Shown here in pieces: positions 10,915 to 21,486 of a DNA stretch of 64,000 bases. The translations under genes were made by a program, and so were the position numbers. The stretch covers positions 62,001-126,000 of the forward strand of contig WHVA01000058.1 of NCBI GenBank assembly GCA_015179125.1, given 5' to 3'. The notes beneath the pieces were generated by a model. The model did no database searches. It had not been told where the DNA came from and worked only from the letters and a program-made list of their open reading frames with translations. The stretch comes from Gautieria morchelliformis. Its lineage: Eukaryota > Basidiomycota > Agaricomycetes > Gomphales > Gomphaceae. The first letter of the stretch is position 1, and each line of letters begins with the position of its first letter.

Positions 10915-11347
10915 CTGGGATCAGAGTATGTTGCGGTAAGAAAACGAACGCAAGCCTTTTATATATCTACTTGGAGCATTCTAAATAGCCATCCTAATCC
11001 ACGACTGCGTTGAGTCCGATACGCTGAGAACGGCGCTATAGAGTTTACAACGTGTCAAAAACGTTGAAACATGCATAACGCCTCGCAGATCACACGACAA
11101 GAAGCATGGGTTAAGCATTTCAAATATAATGGCTGTGCTCAAGATCTCAATGATACAATTTGAATACGATAGAATCAGGGAAAAGGACGGGTAGTGACGC
11201 ACTTGATCCAGTATCCTGGGGAATCACCCATCTTCCCATGCAATAGATTGTGGTATGGCTCAGGTCATTGCGAACTCCTTACTCTCGATTTAAGTCATGT
11301 CCCGGTGCTCAAGGCCTCCGAGACAGGGAGCAGTCAAACGTTGACCA

Positions 11348-11457
11348 AGTTCGGATCGATCCAGTCGACTCACAATAATAAGGCGTGCCTGACACTCTAA
11401 CCACGAGGTGTAAACGCTAGCTTCTAGCCAAGAATATCTAACCATGGTTTGAGCAAT
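11348..11457. mobile_element. Short insertion in the left arm of the TIR element
   Basis: About 110 bp interrupts the match between the two arms (after GTTGACCA, before CACAGAAG). It has a weak tRNA-like look on the minus strand, but no fold or clear ends. Its class is unknown. Confidence 0.35.
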
Positions 11458-11487
11458 CACAGAAGCACGAGAAAATATTCCGGTGTA

Positions 11488-12082
11488 AGGTAGAAGACAC
11501 CAGCACCCCTTACATAAGCTACCAGCCCCCTCTTGACATTCTTAATTCCACCCACCCACATCATATTTTGGCATATCTAAGTCCTAAGAGGTTTTCTAAA
11601 TATATCTAGCTTGAACTTGTAGGAAAGGATTTAGCCAAATAATGCATGATAGCTGAGTTATACTACCTTGAAGTACATGTTAAGAAAAAAGAATTTTTTT
11701 ACCAAATGCTTTATTTCGTCCTTTGGAACCATTTGGACACTTTTAGTATTTTGCGAGCTCGACATTTGGCGCGTCACGTGATATGATTTGTCAGCGTTCT
11801 CAGCGCTTGAACCTCGGTTCCGAAGACGCATGACCATTTCGGGGGGTCCCGTGACACGTGACACCGAGCGTTGGGCAAACCTGGGCAGAGTGCCTTGACC
11901 ATCAACATATTAGCAAATCAGATCAAAAGTAGAGTAACTATAGACAAAATCCACACAACTTCTATATATCAAAGCTGAGGGTCTGGCACACTTTTGAAAA
12001 ATCAACGTCCTTCGATTTGGCGCGTCACGTGATCTAGGCGCCCGCTTACATCAAGGGTGCCGGTTCCTGGTGTCTTCTACCT
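11488..12082. mobile_element. Nested MITE with TA target duplication
   Basis: Ends are AGGTAGAAGACACCAG and its exact reverse complement CTGGTGTCTTCTACCT. TA flanks both sides (11486-11487 and 12083-12084). The host element's arm reads through as GGTGTA / CAT when the insert is removed, matching its other arm. A TA duplication fits a Tc1/mariner-type transposase acting in trans. There is no coding capacity. Confidence 0.75.
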
Positions 12083-13224
12083 TACATGAGTGCCAAAGTG
12101 CCATCGGGGTTTAAAAACGTTTTCTGGCAGTGCCTCTATTTATGGACGTGGAAGGATGGCACTGCTGAGGACAGCTTCGACCTGTGAAGGTTGTAATTAG
12201 CACGTGTCTGTTGCATTCCAACCCACCTATTTCGAAATGTTACCGCCAGCGAGCCCGAGCGTGACCAGGGACCTTCTCGGAACCCAATAGTTTATCAGCC
12301 AATTGCCTTTCTCCAGGCTCTCGTCCAGTGATTATCGGTGAGCTCTGCGATGCAATTCAACCACACCCACATTCCCTCGATCCTCTGCCCCCTCCCCCCC
12401 CCACCACGGACGTGAGCGGAGATGCTGCTCGCTACTCGGAAACATTTTTACAATTACGGGCCATGGAATGACAGCCAAACTCACCTTCTGCTTGGTAATT
12501 GTCATTTCGACTATGTTTGCTCCGCATCAGAAGCTTCAAGTTAATTTGGATTGTGGACATTCCGCTCACTGTACACTTCAGTTTCACGAACCCCACCGTT
12601 TTCAGGCAGAGCAATCGACTTGAACATTCGCTAACCAATGCAGACTCACGGAATGATAATTTTGCAGATTGGGGAATAATTCATAATGGCTACATCCACG
12701 CTCGCATTACATCTACCTAGAATACACGACATCACAGTCGCAATCACAGCTGAAGGTGGGTATAATCACTCGTACGTAGACTATCAGATGAAGCAAAAAA
12801 CAGCCGGGTCAGCTGTCAGCCCTTCAAGTGGTCATTCGAATGCACGGAGCCTCAAACACGTCCTTCGCATATGCCTGGAACGCAGCCATCCCCGTCATTT
12901 TCAGCGCGAGACTATTCACCCTATGCGCGATTCGGCGAACTGCACCGCGTGGCCGCCGGCCTTCCACACTCCTGTGCCCATCCTCGTCAGCACCAGGGCT
13001 GCGCTCGCGCTCGTGGCACCCCACCCCCCTGTCCAGCATCATAGACACGCCGCGACTGCGGCACTCGCTTGGCAGCGCCATCCTTCCACGAGTCCGTAAA
13101 TAGTGCCAGGACCCGTTTTTTTAAACCCCGATGCCATTGGCGATGGCACTTTGGCGCTTGTGTATGTACACCGGGAATATTTTCTCGGGCTTCTGTGCAA
13201 TGGTCAACATGTGACTGCTCCCTG

Positions 13225-13740
13225 AAGGCCTGACGCCTTCAAGCTAGGCACAGAAAAGTGACTTACATCAAAATACTGGGTTTGCATAATGACACCAAGG
13301 ATCACGCAATCGATGGAATGGAAAGATGGGTGTGATTCTACCGAATAGGAGTGGATCAAGTGCGTCACTTCCTTCCTCTTCTCCGATTATATTGTATCTA
13401 TTTGGATTGTTGAGAGCACAGCCGCTGTATTTGAAATCCAACCGCTTACCCCAGGCTTCTTTTCCTGTGATCTGCGAGGTGTTGGTTCGTGCTAGTCTCA
13501 GACGCATTTGCTGAACAGGTATGCCTTGGATGCCATCAGGTGTTAGCAACTAGGGGCTATGGCAGGGAAGGTTCGGTAGAGTTCTTAGAAAGCTAGAATC
13601 AAATATACTCTCTCAGTGAATTTATTGTCACTGATGTATTAATATAATACCTAGAATCAAATATACTACATGATTTTCAGTCAACATGCTATGTAAATAT
13701 GAAAGATACTACTCGCCTCTCTCAGTGAATTTATTGTCAC
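13225..13740. other. Intergenic with a coding-like minus-strand segment
   Basis: Minus-strand 13268-13549 keeps an open frame of plausible composition (RLDFKYSGCALNN, FGRITPIFPFHRLRDPW) but has no recognised domain. From 13591 the words CTAGAATCAAATATACT and CTCTCAGTGAATTTATTG are each present twice, the second copy running into the copia LTR end. Confidence 0.3.
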
Positions 13741-16215
13741 TGAGAGAGGAGTTTGGTCTCAGAAGGCATATACTTGCACCCGGCCCTTTAGCGCCCAAGG
13801 GCTCGCGCGTCGAAGTCATTTCAAACTCCGCTGTGTGCAGCCGCCTGTGAAAATAGAAATAACAGAATGGAATGGAGAGATAGGGAGTGGCTAGAAAATT
13901 TCGAAAATAAGCAGAGAAATGGATGCATGGTACAAGAACAGTATGAGAAAATATTGAAACACCACACAATAAATTGAATATATTATGCTTGATTTTGGTG
14001 CAGGAGCATAAATGCACCCAACACGCCCCCTCAAGCTTAATATATTCCGATTTTCTCGTTGAGGATTCTCACTCTAGGACTAGGAAGTCCTTTAGTGAGA
14101 AGATCGGCTAGCATGTGTTCCGTTGGCAGGTACACAAGCTTAATTTCTTCATCTTCGACTATATCTCTGATGAAATATAATCTAATGTCGAAATGCTTGG
14201 TCCTCGTGTGTTGTTGAGTGCCATAGACGATGGCAATGGCTGATTGATTGTCTGAATAAAGTTTGATGGGACAATTCAGCGGTTGGAATACTTCAGAAAT
14301 AAAGTGGCGCATCCATAAGGCTTCTTTGCTCGCATGAGTCAGAGCAACGAATTCGGCTTCAGTTGATGATAGGGCTACAATGGATTGTTTTTGACAACTC
14401 CATGATACTGTCCCTCCATCAATCTGAAAAATATAAGCCGAGTATGAGTGCCTGTGCTCTTGAGAAGCCCAATCCGCATCTGAATACCCAATGAGGCCGT
14501 CTCGATTTTTCCCAAGTGTCAATTTGTAGTCCATCGTGCCTTTTAGATATTTAAAGACACGTTTGACTGCATGCCAATGTGTTGGACCTGGGTTTTCGAG
14601 GAATTGAGAAAGTAATGACACTGCGAATGCAATGTCCGGTCGAGTGGCTACTGCTGCCCACATCAATGATCCTATCGCTTGTCTGTATGGAATTCTTGAC
14701 ATTTTCTGTTTGTCTTCATCTTTAGAAGGGCATTGGTCTCTGGATAATTTAACGGCTGGGTCGAGAGGCGTGGAAAATGTTTTGGCATCATCCAGATTGA
14801 ATTTTTTGATGATTTTTTGGATGTATGCAGCTTGTGATATTGCAATCGATTTGTTATTCCAATCTCTTTCGATTTTGAGGTTCAAAAGCCAATGAATCTC
14901 GCCTAGATCTTTCATACTGAAGATCTGGGCAAGATCATGCTTTACCCCATCGAGGATTGGTTGACTCTCAGCTGTGATAGTGAGGTCGTCTACCGCCGTT
15001 GCAATAATCGCATGCCCTCTCGGTCCACGTCTGCAAAATACAGCTCCATCCGAAGCTGATTTAGTGAATCCTAACTTGAGAAATTCACCACTCAGACGTT
15101 TGTACCATTCCCTTCCAGACTGTTTGAGGCCGTAAAGTGCTTTCTTCAGCAGGAGGACATCATCTTTGTCTCCGGTCTCATATCCATACGGCTGTCTCAT
15201 ATAAATAGGTTCTGGCAGTGTAGCATTCAAATACGCACTGTCCACATCCATTTGGTGAATAGGCCAGTTGTTCCTGGCAGCAATGGCACATATAATCCGT
15301 AAGGAAGTCATCCGAGCAACAGGTGCATAGGTTTCATTGTAGTCGACTCCAAAACTTTGTGTAAAGCCTTGGGCGACCATCCTCGATCTAGGTGTGATGG
15401 GTTCACCTTCTGGATTGCGTTTCCAGAGGAATACCCATCTATTTCCGACAATATTTGCCCCAGGAGGTGGTTTAACCACTTCCCATACACCTTTGTCGAG
15501 TAGCACCTTATACTCTTTATCCATCGATGCTTTCCACATAGGATCATTTAAGGCTTCATCTGCATTGCTAGGCTCAGTCTGATTCAAATCCGGCAGCACC
15601 TTATCTTTGTTTTGATCGGAGGTCGAAAGTGTACTGATGGCAAGGTTATAATCACTGATGCCGTCAGTGACAGAGGATAAATCTTGTTCAAATAATTTGT
15701 CTTGATGGTCCTCAATGTCCTCGTAAGCTAGTGTAGTGATATCTGCACCAGCATGTCTCTTAGTTTGAGATCTTGTTACGGGACCACTTGGGGCCGGCTG
15801 CGCCTGCTGCTGACGGATTCTCTCGCTTCTCCTTGTTGGAGCAGCTTCTTTAGGTCTGGCATCAACAGTCTGACTGGGTTGCAGCTCTTTCAGACGTTCC
15901 TCTGGTTCATCATCATCAATTTCCTCGATCTTTGCCTCTTCGCTGACTAAGCGGCTAGGCATTGGTGCTGGCGCCGAGATGGCCTGTACCATTTTTCTGG
16001 ACGTAGGTAGCTGTGACTCTTCAATAGAAATGATTGGAGCTTTGCCCCCCTTCATCTCTGAGTCAAATATAATATTCCGCTCGACAGAAACCTTCTGAGA
16101 GTCAGGCCAGTAGATGCAGTGACCATGGCTCTGTCCAGAGATTCCTATCCACCGAGCTCTTTTGGCACGGGCTGCTAGTTTGTTTCCCTCTTTGATTTTG
16201 ATTGGTAGACCTGGG
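13741..16215 (-). mobile_element. Ty1/copia fossil, 5'-truncated
   Basis: The 3' LTR is 13741-14023 (283 bp; it begins TGTTGGGTGC in element sense and ends CA). A G-rich polypurine tract (GAGGGGGCG in element sense) sits right beside it. The pol remnant runs from 16215 to 14037. There is no 5' LTR, gag, protease or integrase core, so only the last third of the element remains. The surviving part has few breaks. Age is uncertain because only one LTR is present. Confidence 0.85.
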
Positions 16216-16259
16216 GGTAGAGTTAAGGGCAGGCGAGGGCTGAAAGGAAAGACAGACAC
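14037..16259 (-). CDS. pol: Copia reverse transcriptase-RNase H region (fossil)
   Basis: Open from about 16259. The first 20 residues come from flanking DNA, because the same 58 bp recur at 19228. Then come the linker after integrase (KLAARAKRARWIG, Pro/Ser-rich), copia reverse transcriptase (WVFLWKRNPEGEP, DVDSAYLNA, KALYGLKQSGREWYK, and VDD in IIATAVDDLTIT) and RNase H (YSDADWASQ, SSTEAEFVAL, KLYSDNQSAI, KHFDIRLYFIRD). It ends close to the polypurine tract, as full copia Pol proteins do. This is part of a retroelement fossil, not a host gene. Confidence 0.85.
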   Translation of the reverse strand: MSVFPFSPRLPLTLPPGLPIKIKEGNKLAARAKRARWIGISGQSHGHCIYWPDSQKVSVERNIIFDSEMKGGKAPIISIEESQLPTSRKMVQAISAPAPMPSRLVSEEAKIEEIDDDEPEERLKELQPSQTVDARPKEAAPTRRSERIRQQQAQPAPSGPVTRSQTKRHAGADITTLAYEDIEDHQDKLFEQDLSSVTDGISDYNLAISTLSTSDQNKDKVLPDLNQTEPSNADEALNDPMWKASMDKEYKVLLDKGVWEVVKPPPGANIVGNRWVFLWKRNPEGEPITPRSRMVAQGFTQSFGVDYNETYAPVARMTSLRIICAIAARNNWPIHQMDVDSAYLNATLPEPIYMRQPYGYETGDKDDVLLLKKALYGLKQSGREWYKRLSGEFLKLGFTKSASDGAVFCRRGPRGHAIIATAVDDLTITAESQPILDGVKHDLAQIFSMKDLGEIHWLLNLKIERDWNNKSIAISQAAYIQKIIKKFNLDDAKTFSTPLDPAVKLSRDQCPSKDEDKQKMSRIPYRQAIGSLMWAAVATRPDIAFAVSLLSQFLENPGPTHWHAVKRVFKYLKGTMDYKLTLGKNRDGLIGYSDADWASQEHRHSYSAYIFQIDGGTVSWSCQKQSIVALSSTEAEFVALTHASKEALWMRHFISEVFQPLNCPIKLYSDNQSAIAIVYGTQQHTRTKHFDIRLYFIRDIVEDEEIKLVYLPTEHMLADLLTKGLPSPRVRILNEKIGIY

Positions 16260-16606
16260 TCACAGACGCAGGACCATCCTAAGCGCAGATAGCTAATATT
16301 GTCACTCACTCATAAAATCACATATGGTGACGTATACGTCAAAACGAAGGATGACTGCCTGTAGCCCATACTTATTATTATAATTTTCCCTTGAACTTGA
16401 GGGACTGATCCAATTAGTAATGTCCTGTTGAATATAACCATTCAATTGAATTATATTCACTGATCCGTGTAGCACGTACATACTACCAACTTTGTTCGGC
16501 CCAAGACTGGCGGGGTCATTGAACGTGTGTCAAATACTAGTAAGTCAATACCTTTTTCAGTTACTTACTGGACTCGAGTAATTGAAATAACTCAGTCACT
16601 CACGAG
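16200..16606. repeat. Composite repeat, copy 1
   Basis: Three blocks recur near 19.2-21.2 kb. S (16200-16258) matches 19228-19286 directly with one difference. E (about 16260-16452) matches 20829-21036 in reverse complement. R (about 16462-16606) matches 21039-21197 directly. The order S-E-R is kept, but E is inverted and the 1.5 kb between S and E is missing here. Confidence 0.7.
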
Positions 16607-16671
16607 CAACCAGGGTCTCGGTCACAGACGGCGGGCAATTCTCAGGCTGTGCGCCGCAGCCCAACAAAGTC

Positions 16672-16754
16672 ACTGCGGACCAATGTCCGAGCACTGACCC
16701 AGGTCCGCAGTAGTTTCGACGCTTGTCATCAATCCCTCCGGAACTGATGACAAG
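16672..16754. repeat. Two adjacent perfect 10-bp hairpins
   Basis: ACTGCGGACC (16672-16681) pairs with GGTCCGCAGT (16702-16711). CTTGTCATCA (16722-16731) pairs with TGATGACAAG (16745-16754). Function unknown; they lie about 0.8 kb upstream of the glutathione transferase gene. Confidence 0.5.
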
Positions 16755-17547
16755 TGCCTTTTCTTCCTATAGTGAGCTCATGAACCTGCTGCGGTGGGTG
16801 CAGTGACTGTGAGCGCGGGGTGCAGAGGGGTCCTAGGAGGACTGTATGAGGGGAAGGGAGGAATTAATTGAACTGACGGTGTGCCCAGACTCGGAGCGTA
16901 TGGGGAGCTAGCATAAGGTGGGAGGGAGTGCTGTGGAAGACGTGAAGGCGAACCGTGTGCGCAATAAAATAGCAAAATCACGTACTACCTTCGCGGTTCC
17001 CCCCAGGTGGTTATAATAGTTTCTACCATCACTGGCCGCATAAGGAAGAATGTTATGTAGTTACAGAATGTAAACACATTTATCCAAAATATTAACATTT
17101 AGTAAAGCTGCTATTGCTCACCTGACGGAACATGCCCAATGTAAATTATCTTTGGATCACCGATAGTGATGTAGCGATGACTCGGCGGCTGATGGACGAT
17201 ATGGGAGCCAAATATGTCGGATCATGTATTTACATAAGCTGACACGTAGTACGCAGTCTTGGACTGGCTGCCAGCTGATAGTGGGGCGTCCTCCACGTAG
17301 ATATAACGTGGAGATTAGTACGTTTTATGCTGTAACTGTGCCGCAGCTGAGCGCTGACTCTATTTGTTATTGAATAGTAGTTCATTGAGCTTGTAAATCG
17401 CTTTTTGTAGTGTGATGTGTGCCTCGATGTGCGTGTCAGTCGTTTGATTACTGTAAGACAGCGTGCACGCGCCCATACGCAGCGTCCCTTAGGAGCTCTT
17501 TCTTATAAGTAAGTCTGCACAACCCCCACCCGACCATTACTGTAACA
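16755..17547. other. Upstream region of the glutathione transferase gene
   Basis: No exon is seen. A TTATAAG motif at about 17503 lies roughly 40 bp before the ATG and is the best TATA-like candidate. A CACCC/ACCC-rich stretch follows it. Confidence 0.4.
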
Positions 17548-18497
17548 ATGTCTTCCGACAACATCATCACGTTATATGATGTACCTTCAGACTTCAATTG
17601 CAAAGCATGGAGTCCCAACATGTGGAAGGCGAGGTAAGTCCCAACGGTAGCGAGGGTCAGTGCAACTTACGACTCAATTCAACCAGGTATGCGCTCAACT
17701 ACAAAGGAGTACCCTACAAGACCGTCTGGCTCGAATATCCCGAAATAGAGCCCACCATGCGCGGTATAGGTGCTGCGCCGACAGGGAAGAAACCTGATGG
17801 GAGCCCTTTATATACCCTTCCCGTGATTGTAGATCCATCCCGCCCTGCAACGTCCGGCGGCCCTACAGTCGTCTCAGAGTCCTTCCTTATCGCCGAATAT
17901 CTCGACGAGACCTACCCAACGCCATCCACGGGCGCCCTGTTTCCACCGGGGACGAAGGCCTTGCAGCAACTGTTCTATGACCACTTCTTTAAGAATGTCC
18001 TGATGGTAACCCTCCCCATGGGGCTGCCGGAGATGTTCAAGCACTTGAACGAGGGCAGTCGTCCGTGAGTGGTATTGTGGTAGCAATATTGGGATGACAC
18101 TTCCTTGACTGTCATTAAAAGGTATTGGAGACTCACCCGCGAACCGATGCTCGGCGGGAAACTGGAAGAAGTCTGCCCTAAAGGCTCCGAGAAGTGGAAT
18201 GGGGTGTGGGACGAACTAGAAAAAGGCTTGTGGCTTGCTTGCGATTCAGTAGCCTGTCGTCTTACCCCTCAGCGTCTAGCGTTCGGCGCGCTCGCAGCAT
18301 TGCTGGATAAGAACGGAAAGGAGGGGAATATGCTCGTCATGGGCACGCATCCCACATTCTCCGACCTTGTCATTGCCGCGTTCCTGGAACCGCACTTCCA
18401 CCTTTGTCCCGAGGAATGGCAGAGAATGCGGACCTGGAATGGTGGAAGATGGGAGCGACTGAGAGACCAGTGTGCGAAGTGGAGGAGCGTAAACTAA
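17548..18497 (+). CDS. Glutathione S-transferase, etherase-related (GTE/LigE-like) class
   Basis: Expected to conjugate or remove glutathione on small electrophiles in the cytosol; this fungal class resembles the bacterial lignin beta-etherase LigE. Exons 17548-17633, 17687-18064 and 18122-18497 join in frame to about 279 residues, the usual length. The N-terminal thioredoxin-like domain carries the class signature (FNCKAWSPNMWKARYALNYK, then VWLEYPEIEP), the cis-Pro region YTLPVIVDP, and a glutathione-binding ESFLIAEYLDETYP helix. The C-terminal helical domain includes HPTFSDLVIAAFLEP, the usual N-capping Ser/Asp motif. Both introns have GTAAGT/GTGAGT donors. The gene appears intact and is flanked by repeats on both sides. 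Exact substrate and class name are inferred from motif similarity. Confidence 0.85.
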
Positions 18498-18743
18498 GAA
18501 GATGAAATTAGTACGAAGGATCTATTGTGATGGATTACACGATTGAAGTTGTTAGTTCGACTTTTCCCACCCCAGTTTTTCTCCATTGCTGGCAGATACG
18601 GATGCGGTTCAGGTTGTATATTAAATTCGGGTTAGCTCTCCCGTGGAAGAGGTTTGGAGCAAAGTAGTACCTTGGATCTGGAATTAGGTCTGGCGCGTAT
18701 AGTCCTGCTGTACAAAGTATTCGAAACTGATGCCAAAACGTAC

Positions 18744-19079
18744 CTATCCCGTTTCATTCGGGGTGCGCACGTTTCGCGAGAATACGAGGTACCGACATAA
18801 AAAATGTAACATGCATTCTCCGCACGCTTCGTACCCTTTCATTAGTTCTTCTACTGTTGCTCTAGGAAATCCAACAACAGAATTTTTCATTCCAGCAACC
18901 GAGAGGAGAAACAAGACACACCGTGAACCATCAAACTCTTCCAGCCTTTCGAACATCTGCTTATACTGTAGCCAGTCGTACTGGTCTAGCAGGGGTGTGA
19001 AGCGCTGTTTGGGCATTAGCGGAGTCAGTGGACTGATTAGAAATAGAGGATATATTAAAGCACTAAGGGATATATGCAT
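18744..19079 (-). CDS. Unrecognised short frame
   Basis: A 111-residue minus-strand frame with balanced composition (QYDWLQYKQMFERLEEF, FPRATVEELMKGYEACGE). No domain is recognised, and a plus-strand frame overlaps most of it. It may be an eroded exon on the minus strand; upstream splice partners could not be fixed. Confidence 0.25.
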   Translation of the reverse strand: MHISLSALIYPLFLISPLTPLMPKQRFTPLLDQYDWLQYKQMFERLEEFDGSRCVLFLLSVAGMKNSVVGFPRATVEELMKGYEACGECMLHFLCRYLVFSRNVRTPNETG

Positions 19080-19227
19080 ACCGAAGTAATGGTGATATGG
19101 TTAGCCCACCTCAGTCGGCTCACACGATGGCTCGCGGTGAGGTAAGGCGATTTGAGGGTTGGAGCAACTTGGATCGAACCGGGGAGCCAGGAAATGAAGG
19201 AGGAGAGCTGGCGGATGCGAAGGAGGA

Positions 19228-19286
19228 GATTGGTAGACCTGGGGGTAGAGTTAAGGGCAGGTGAGGGCTGAAAGGAAAGACAGACA
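19228..19286. repeat. Block S of the composite repeat, copy 2
   Basis: 58 bp (GATTGGTAGACCTGGGGGTA onward), nearly identical to 16200-16258 beside the copia fossil. It marks where copia-derived sequence stops and flanking DNA begins at that other site. Confidence 0.7.
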
Positions 19287-19389
19287 AGAGGACAGAGAAG
19301 CACGGTGGTGGGGGAAGTTAGGGCGTGAAGGGTATGGAGAGATGTAATGCTAAGTAGTAAGCGGAATGACGACAAGTCGAAAGCTGGTC

Positions 19390-20340
19390 GAATCTATCCG
19401 AAGCAGTTCGTAGACGATCTCGGGAGGCCCGCAACAACGCTACTAGTGCACCAGCCCCCAACTCCGGTTTGACGAACAAGTTCATTAGAGTGTTTCATGC
19501 TTTTACTTTCATGGCAGTTCCTGAAAAAGCACCACAAACATGAATTGCAAGCCCGTCGGTCTTTACCATATTTTGGCAATGAGCAGGTTGCCGATGTGGG
19601 TCCCTGTGGATACGGTCGCTTCTCTGCGGCACAATGCAGGCGGCAACGCTGTGCTCTCTTCTCTAATCAACTCGACACTATGGCTGCAGCTCTGGGATTA
19701 TCAGGTAAGTCGCCGACAACCTATTAGAACCTTTGGCAGGCTAACCACTCAATCAGCAAGTGTCATTGCAGTTCTCCAGCTCACTGCAACGACGCACACA
19801 CAGACTAGCGCGCGTCGTCTGCCCCAAAGCGCGCCGACTCTCGAGAACGCACTCCCATTCCTGGCGGATCGACAATTCTTCTCAAAGCACACCTCCCAAT
19901 GCGCTTATCACCCCGCTTGGCATGCCCACAAATGGGAAAGCTGGTAAACCGATCGACGCCTCGGGCGGATCGAGCAGCAGCACCTTCTGTAGTGTTATTA
20001 TCTCGTGGTCGCCTGAGCAGAAGGATGCCATGCTCCAGTGGGGAATGTGCCAGCGCCATTGGACTAAGCCCGTTTCTGGCACCCAATTCCAACAATCATA
20101 TTACAGCGGGTTCTCAGCCGACTACGTCCCAAAGTACCACCAATCACCCTAAAAGGCAACTTGATGTTCTGCGCGAGCACCGATCGTACTGTCCGTACGC
20201 TGTCAAGAGTACTCCGGTCCTCCTTACACTCATACCCACTGTACGTCGCCGGCTACACGTTGCACACCGTTTAACCTTTCAAGGTCCGGGACTTCTTCGT
20301 CCGTTGGTGGAACACATCTATCTAAGCATTTAACTCGCGA
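19390..20340 (+). other. Coding-like stretch, gene model unresolved
   Basis: Several plus-strand frames are open between 19497 and 20333, with a plausible GTAAGT donor near 19704 and TCAG acceptors near 19755. They do not give one consistent protein and no domain is recognised. Possibly an eroded host gene. Confidence 0.25.
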
Positions 20341-20828
20341 CGCGCCCCATCGCTTCTTCCAAGCGCATCGTCACTCGTTCTTACGCGTTCTCCCTCTTAT
20401 GCCCGCGAGCGACCGCTGCCTTCGGAATTAACAGGATCATAACCTCACTGAGCGCTGGCGAGCCGGATTATACCACTGTGCTTCGATCGGTATGGCATGT
20501 CAACGTGCGCGCCCCAGGGTAAGAGGAACGCCCTCCAGCCCCTGCTAACCTCATTCTAGTAGCGAATTGGCCCACCATGGCTCCCGTTAATGGCATTGGA
20601 AGGATCATCGGCCAAATATGAGGAATCGCGTGGATTTATTGCTCCAATTCGTGTGTTTGATTACTGGGATCAATGTATTCATTGCATGGCGAGATGTCAA
20701 GGGAGTGAATAGATTGATCATATTAATTGCTCAGATCAATTGAATCACTTCGTGGGGGTGGGGGTGGGATCGATGGCGGAGCGGGGAGCATAGAGGGTTG
20801 AAACCCGACGGTTTCAGGTACGATGAAC

Positions 20829-21197
20829 CAGTGAATATAATTCAATTGATTGGGTATATTCAACAGGATATTGTTGATTGGATCAGTCCAAGTTCAAGGG
20901 AAAATTATAATAATAAGTATGGGCTACAGGCAGTCATCCTTCGTTTTGTCGTACACGTGACCATATGCGATTGTATGAGTGAGTGGCAACATATATGGTT
21001 AGAGCTATCTGCACTTAGGATGGTTCGGCATCTGTGAGCGATCCGTGTGGCACTTACTACCAACTTTGGGACACTGTGTTCGAAGTTCGACGGCCCAAGA
21101 GTGGGTCAGCGCGTGTCAAATATCAAATACTAAGCTAATGCCTTTTTGAGTTACTTTACTGGACTGCAGCAACTAAATAAATAACTTAATCACCAGA
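20829..21197. repeat. Composite repeat blocks E and R, copy 2
   Basis: Block E (20829-21036) is the reverse complement of 16260-16452. It includes GGGAAAATTATAATAATAAG and GGCAGTCATCCTTCGTTTTG. Block R (21039-21197, from GATCCGTGTGGCAC) is a direct copy of 16462-16606. Divergence is roughly 15-20 % by eye. Confidence 0.7.
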
Positions 21198-21486
21198 GCT
21201 CATCCCCGGTGAAAAGTGGTTGTGCTGGGTTCGGACGCCCTCGGACGCAAAATCTGCAAACTGCGCTAATCGGGCAGTATCTGCTCTCAAATCTGCGTAT
21301 TTGGTAAACCCACTCGAAAAACTGAAATCCAACTACCTGAAACGACTGGGACTGCGACTTGGGCGCCAACATTTCTAAATTTTCGTAAAATCTACTTTGC
21401 TTTGCTTCGCTTTTGCTAGATTTTAACTGTGCTCGTACTTTGCTCGACTTGTACTGCAGCGCAGCAACTGCATAAACGCCACTAGA

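Larger units (their letters stand above)
11324..13224. mobile_element. 1.9-kb element with long inverted ends, interrupted by insertions
   Basis: The right end, read as reverse complement from 13224, matches the left end from 11324 (CAGGGAGCAGTC) in blocks: CACAGAAG at 11458, AATATTCC, CCAAAGTGCCATCG at about 12095, GGGGTTTAAAAA, and GTGGAAGGATGGC at about 12148. After removing two inserts (11348-11457 and 11488-12082) the inverted arms are at least 150 bp. The 0.9-kb core has no convincing gene. It is therefore a non-autonomous TIR element. Confidence 0.65.

Noticed and set aside
11330-11412. tRNA gene or tRNA-derived SINE on the minus strand
   Set aside because: The A- and B-box likeness is weak, arms do not fold, and there is no tail or target duplication.
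12686-13099. Protein coded inside the 1.9-kb TIR element
   Set aside because: No transposase motif. The frame overlaps the inverted arm at its end, and a competing frame lies on the opposite strand.
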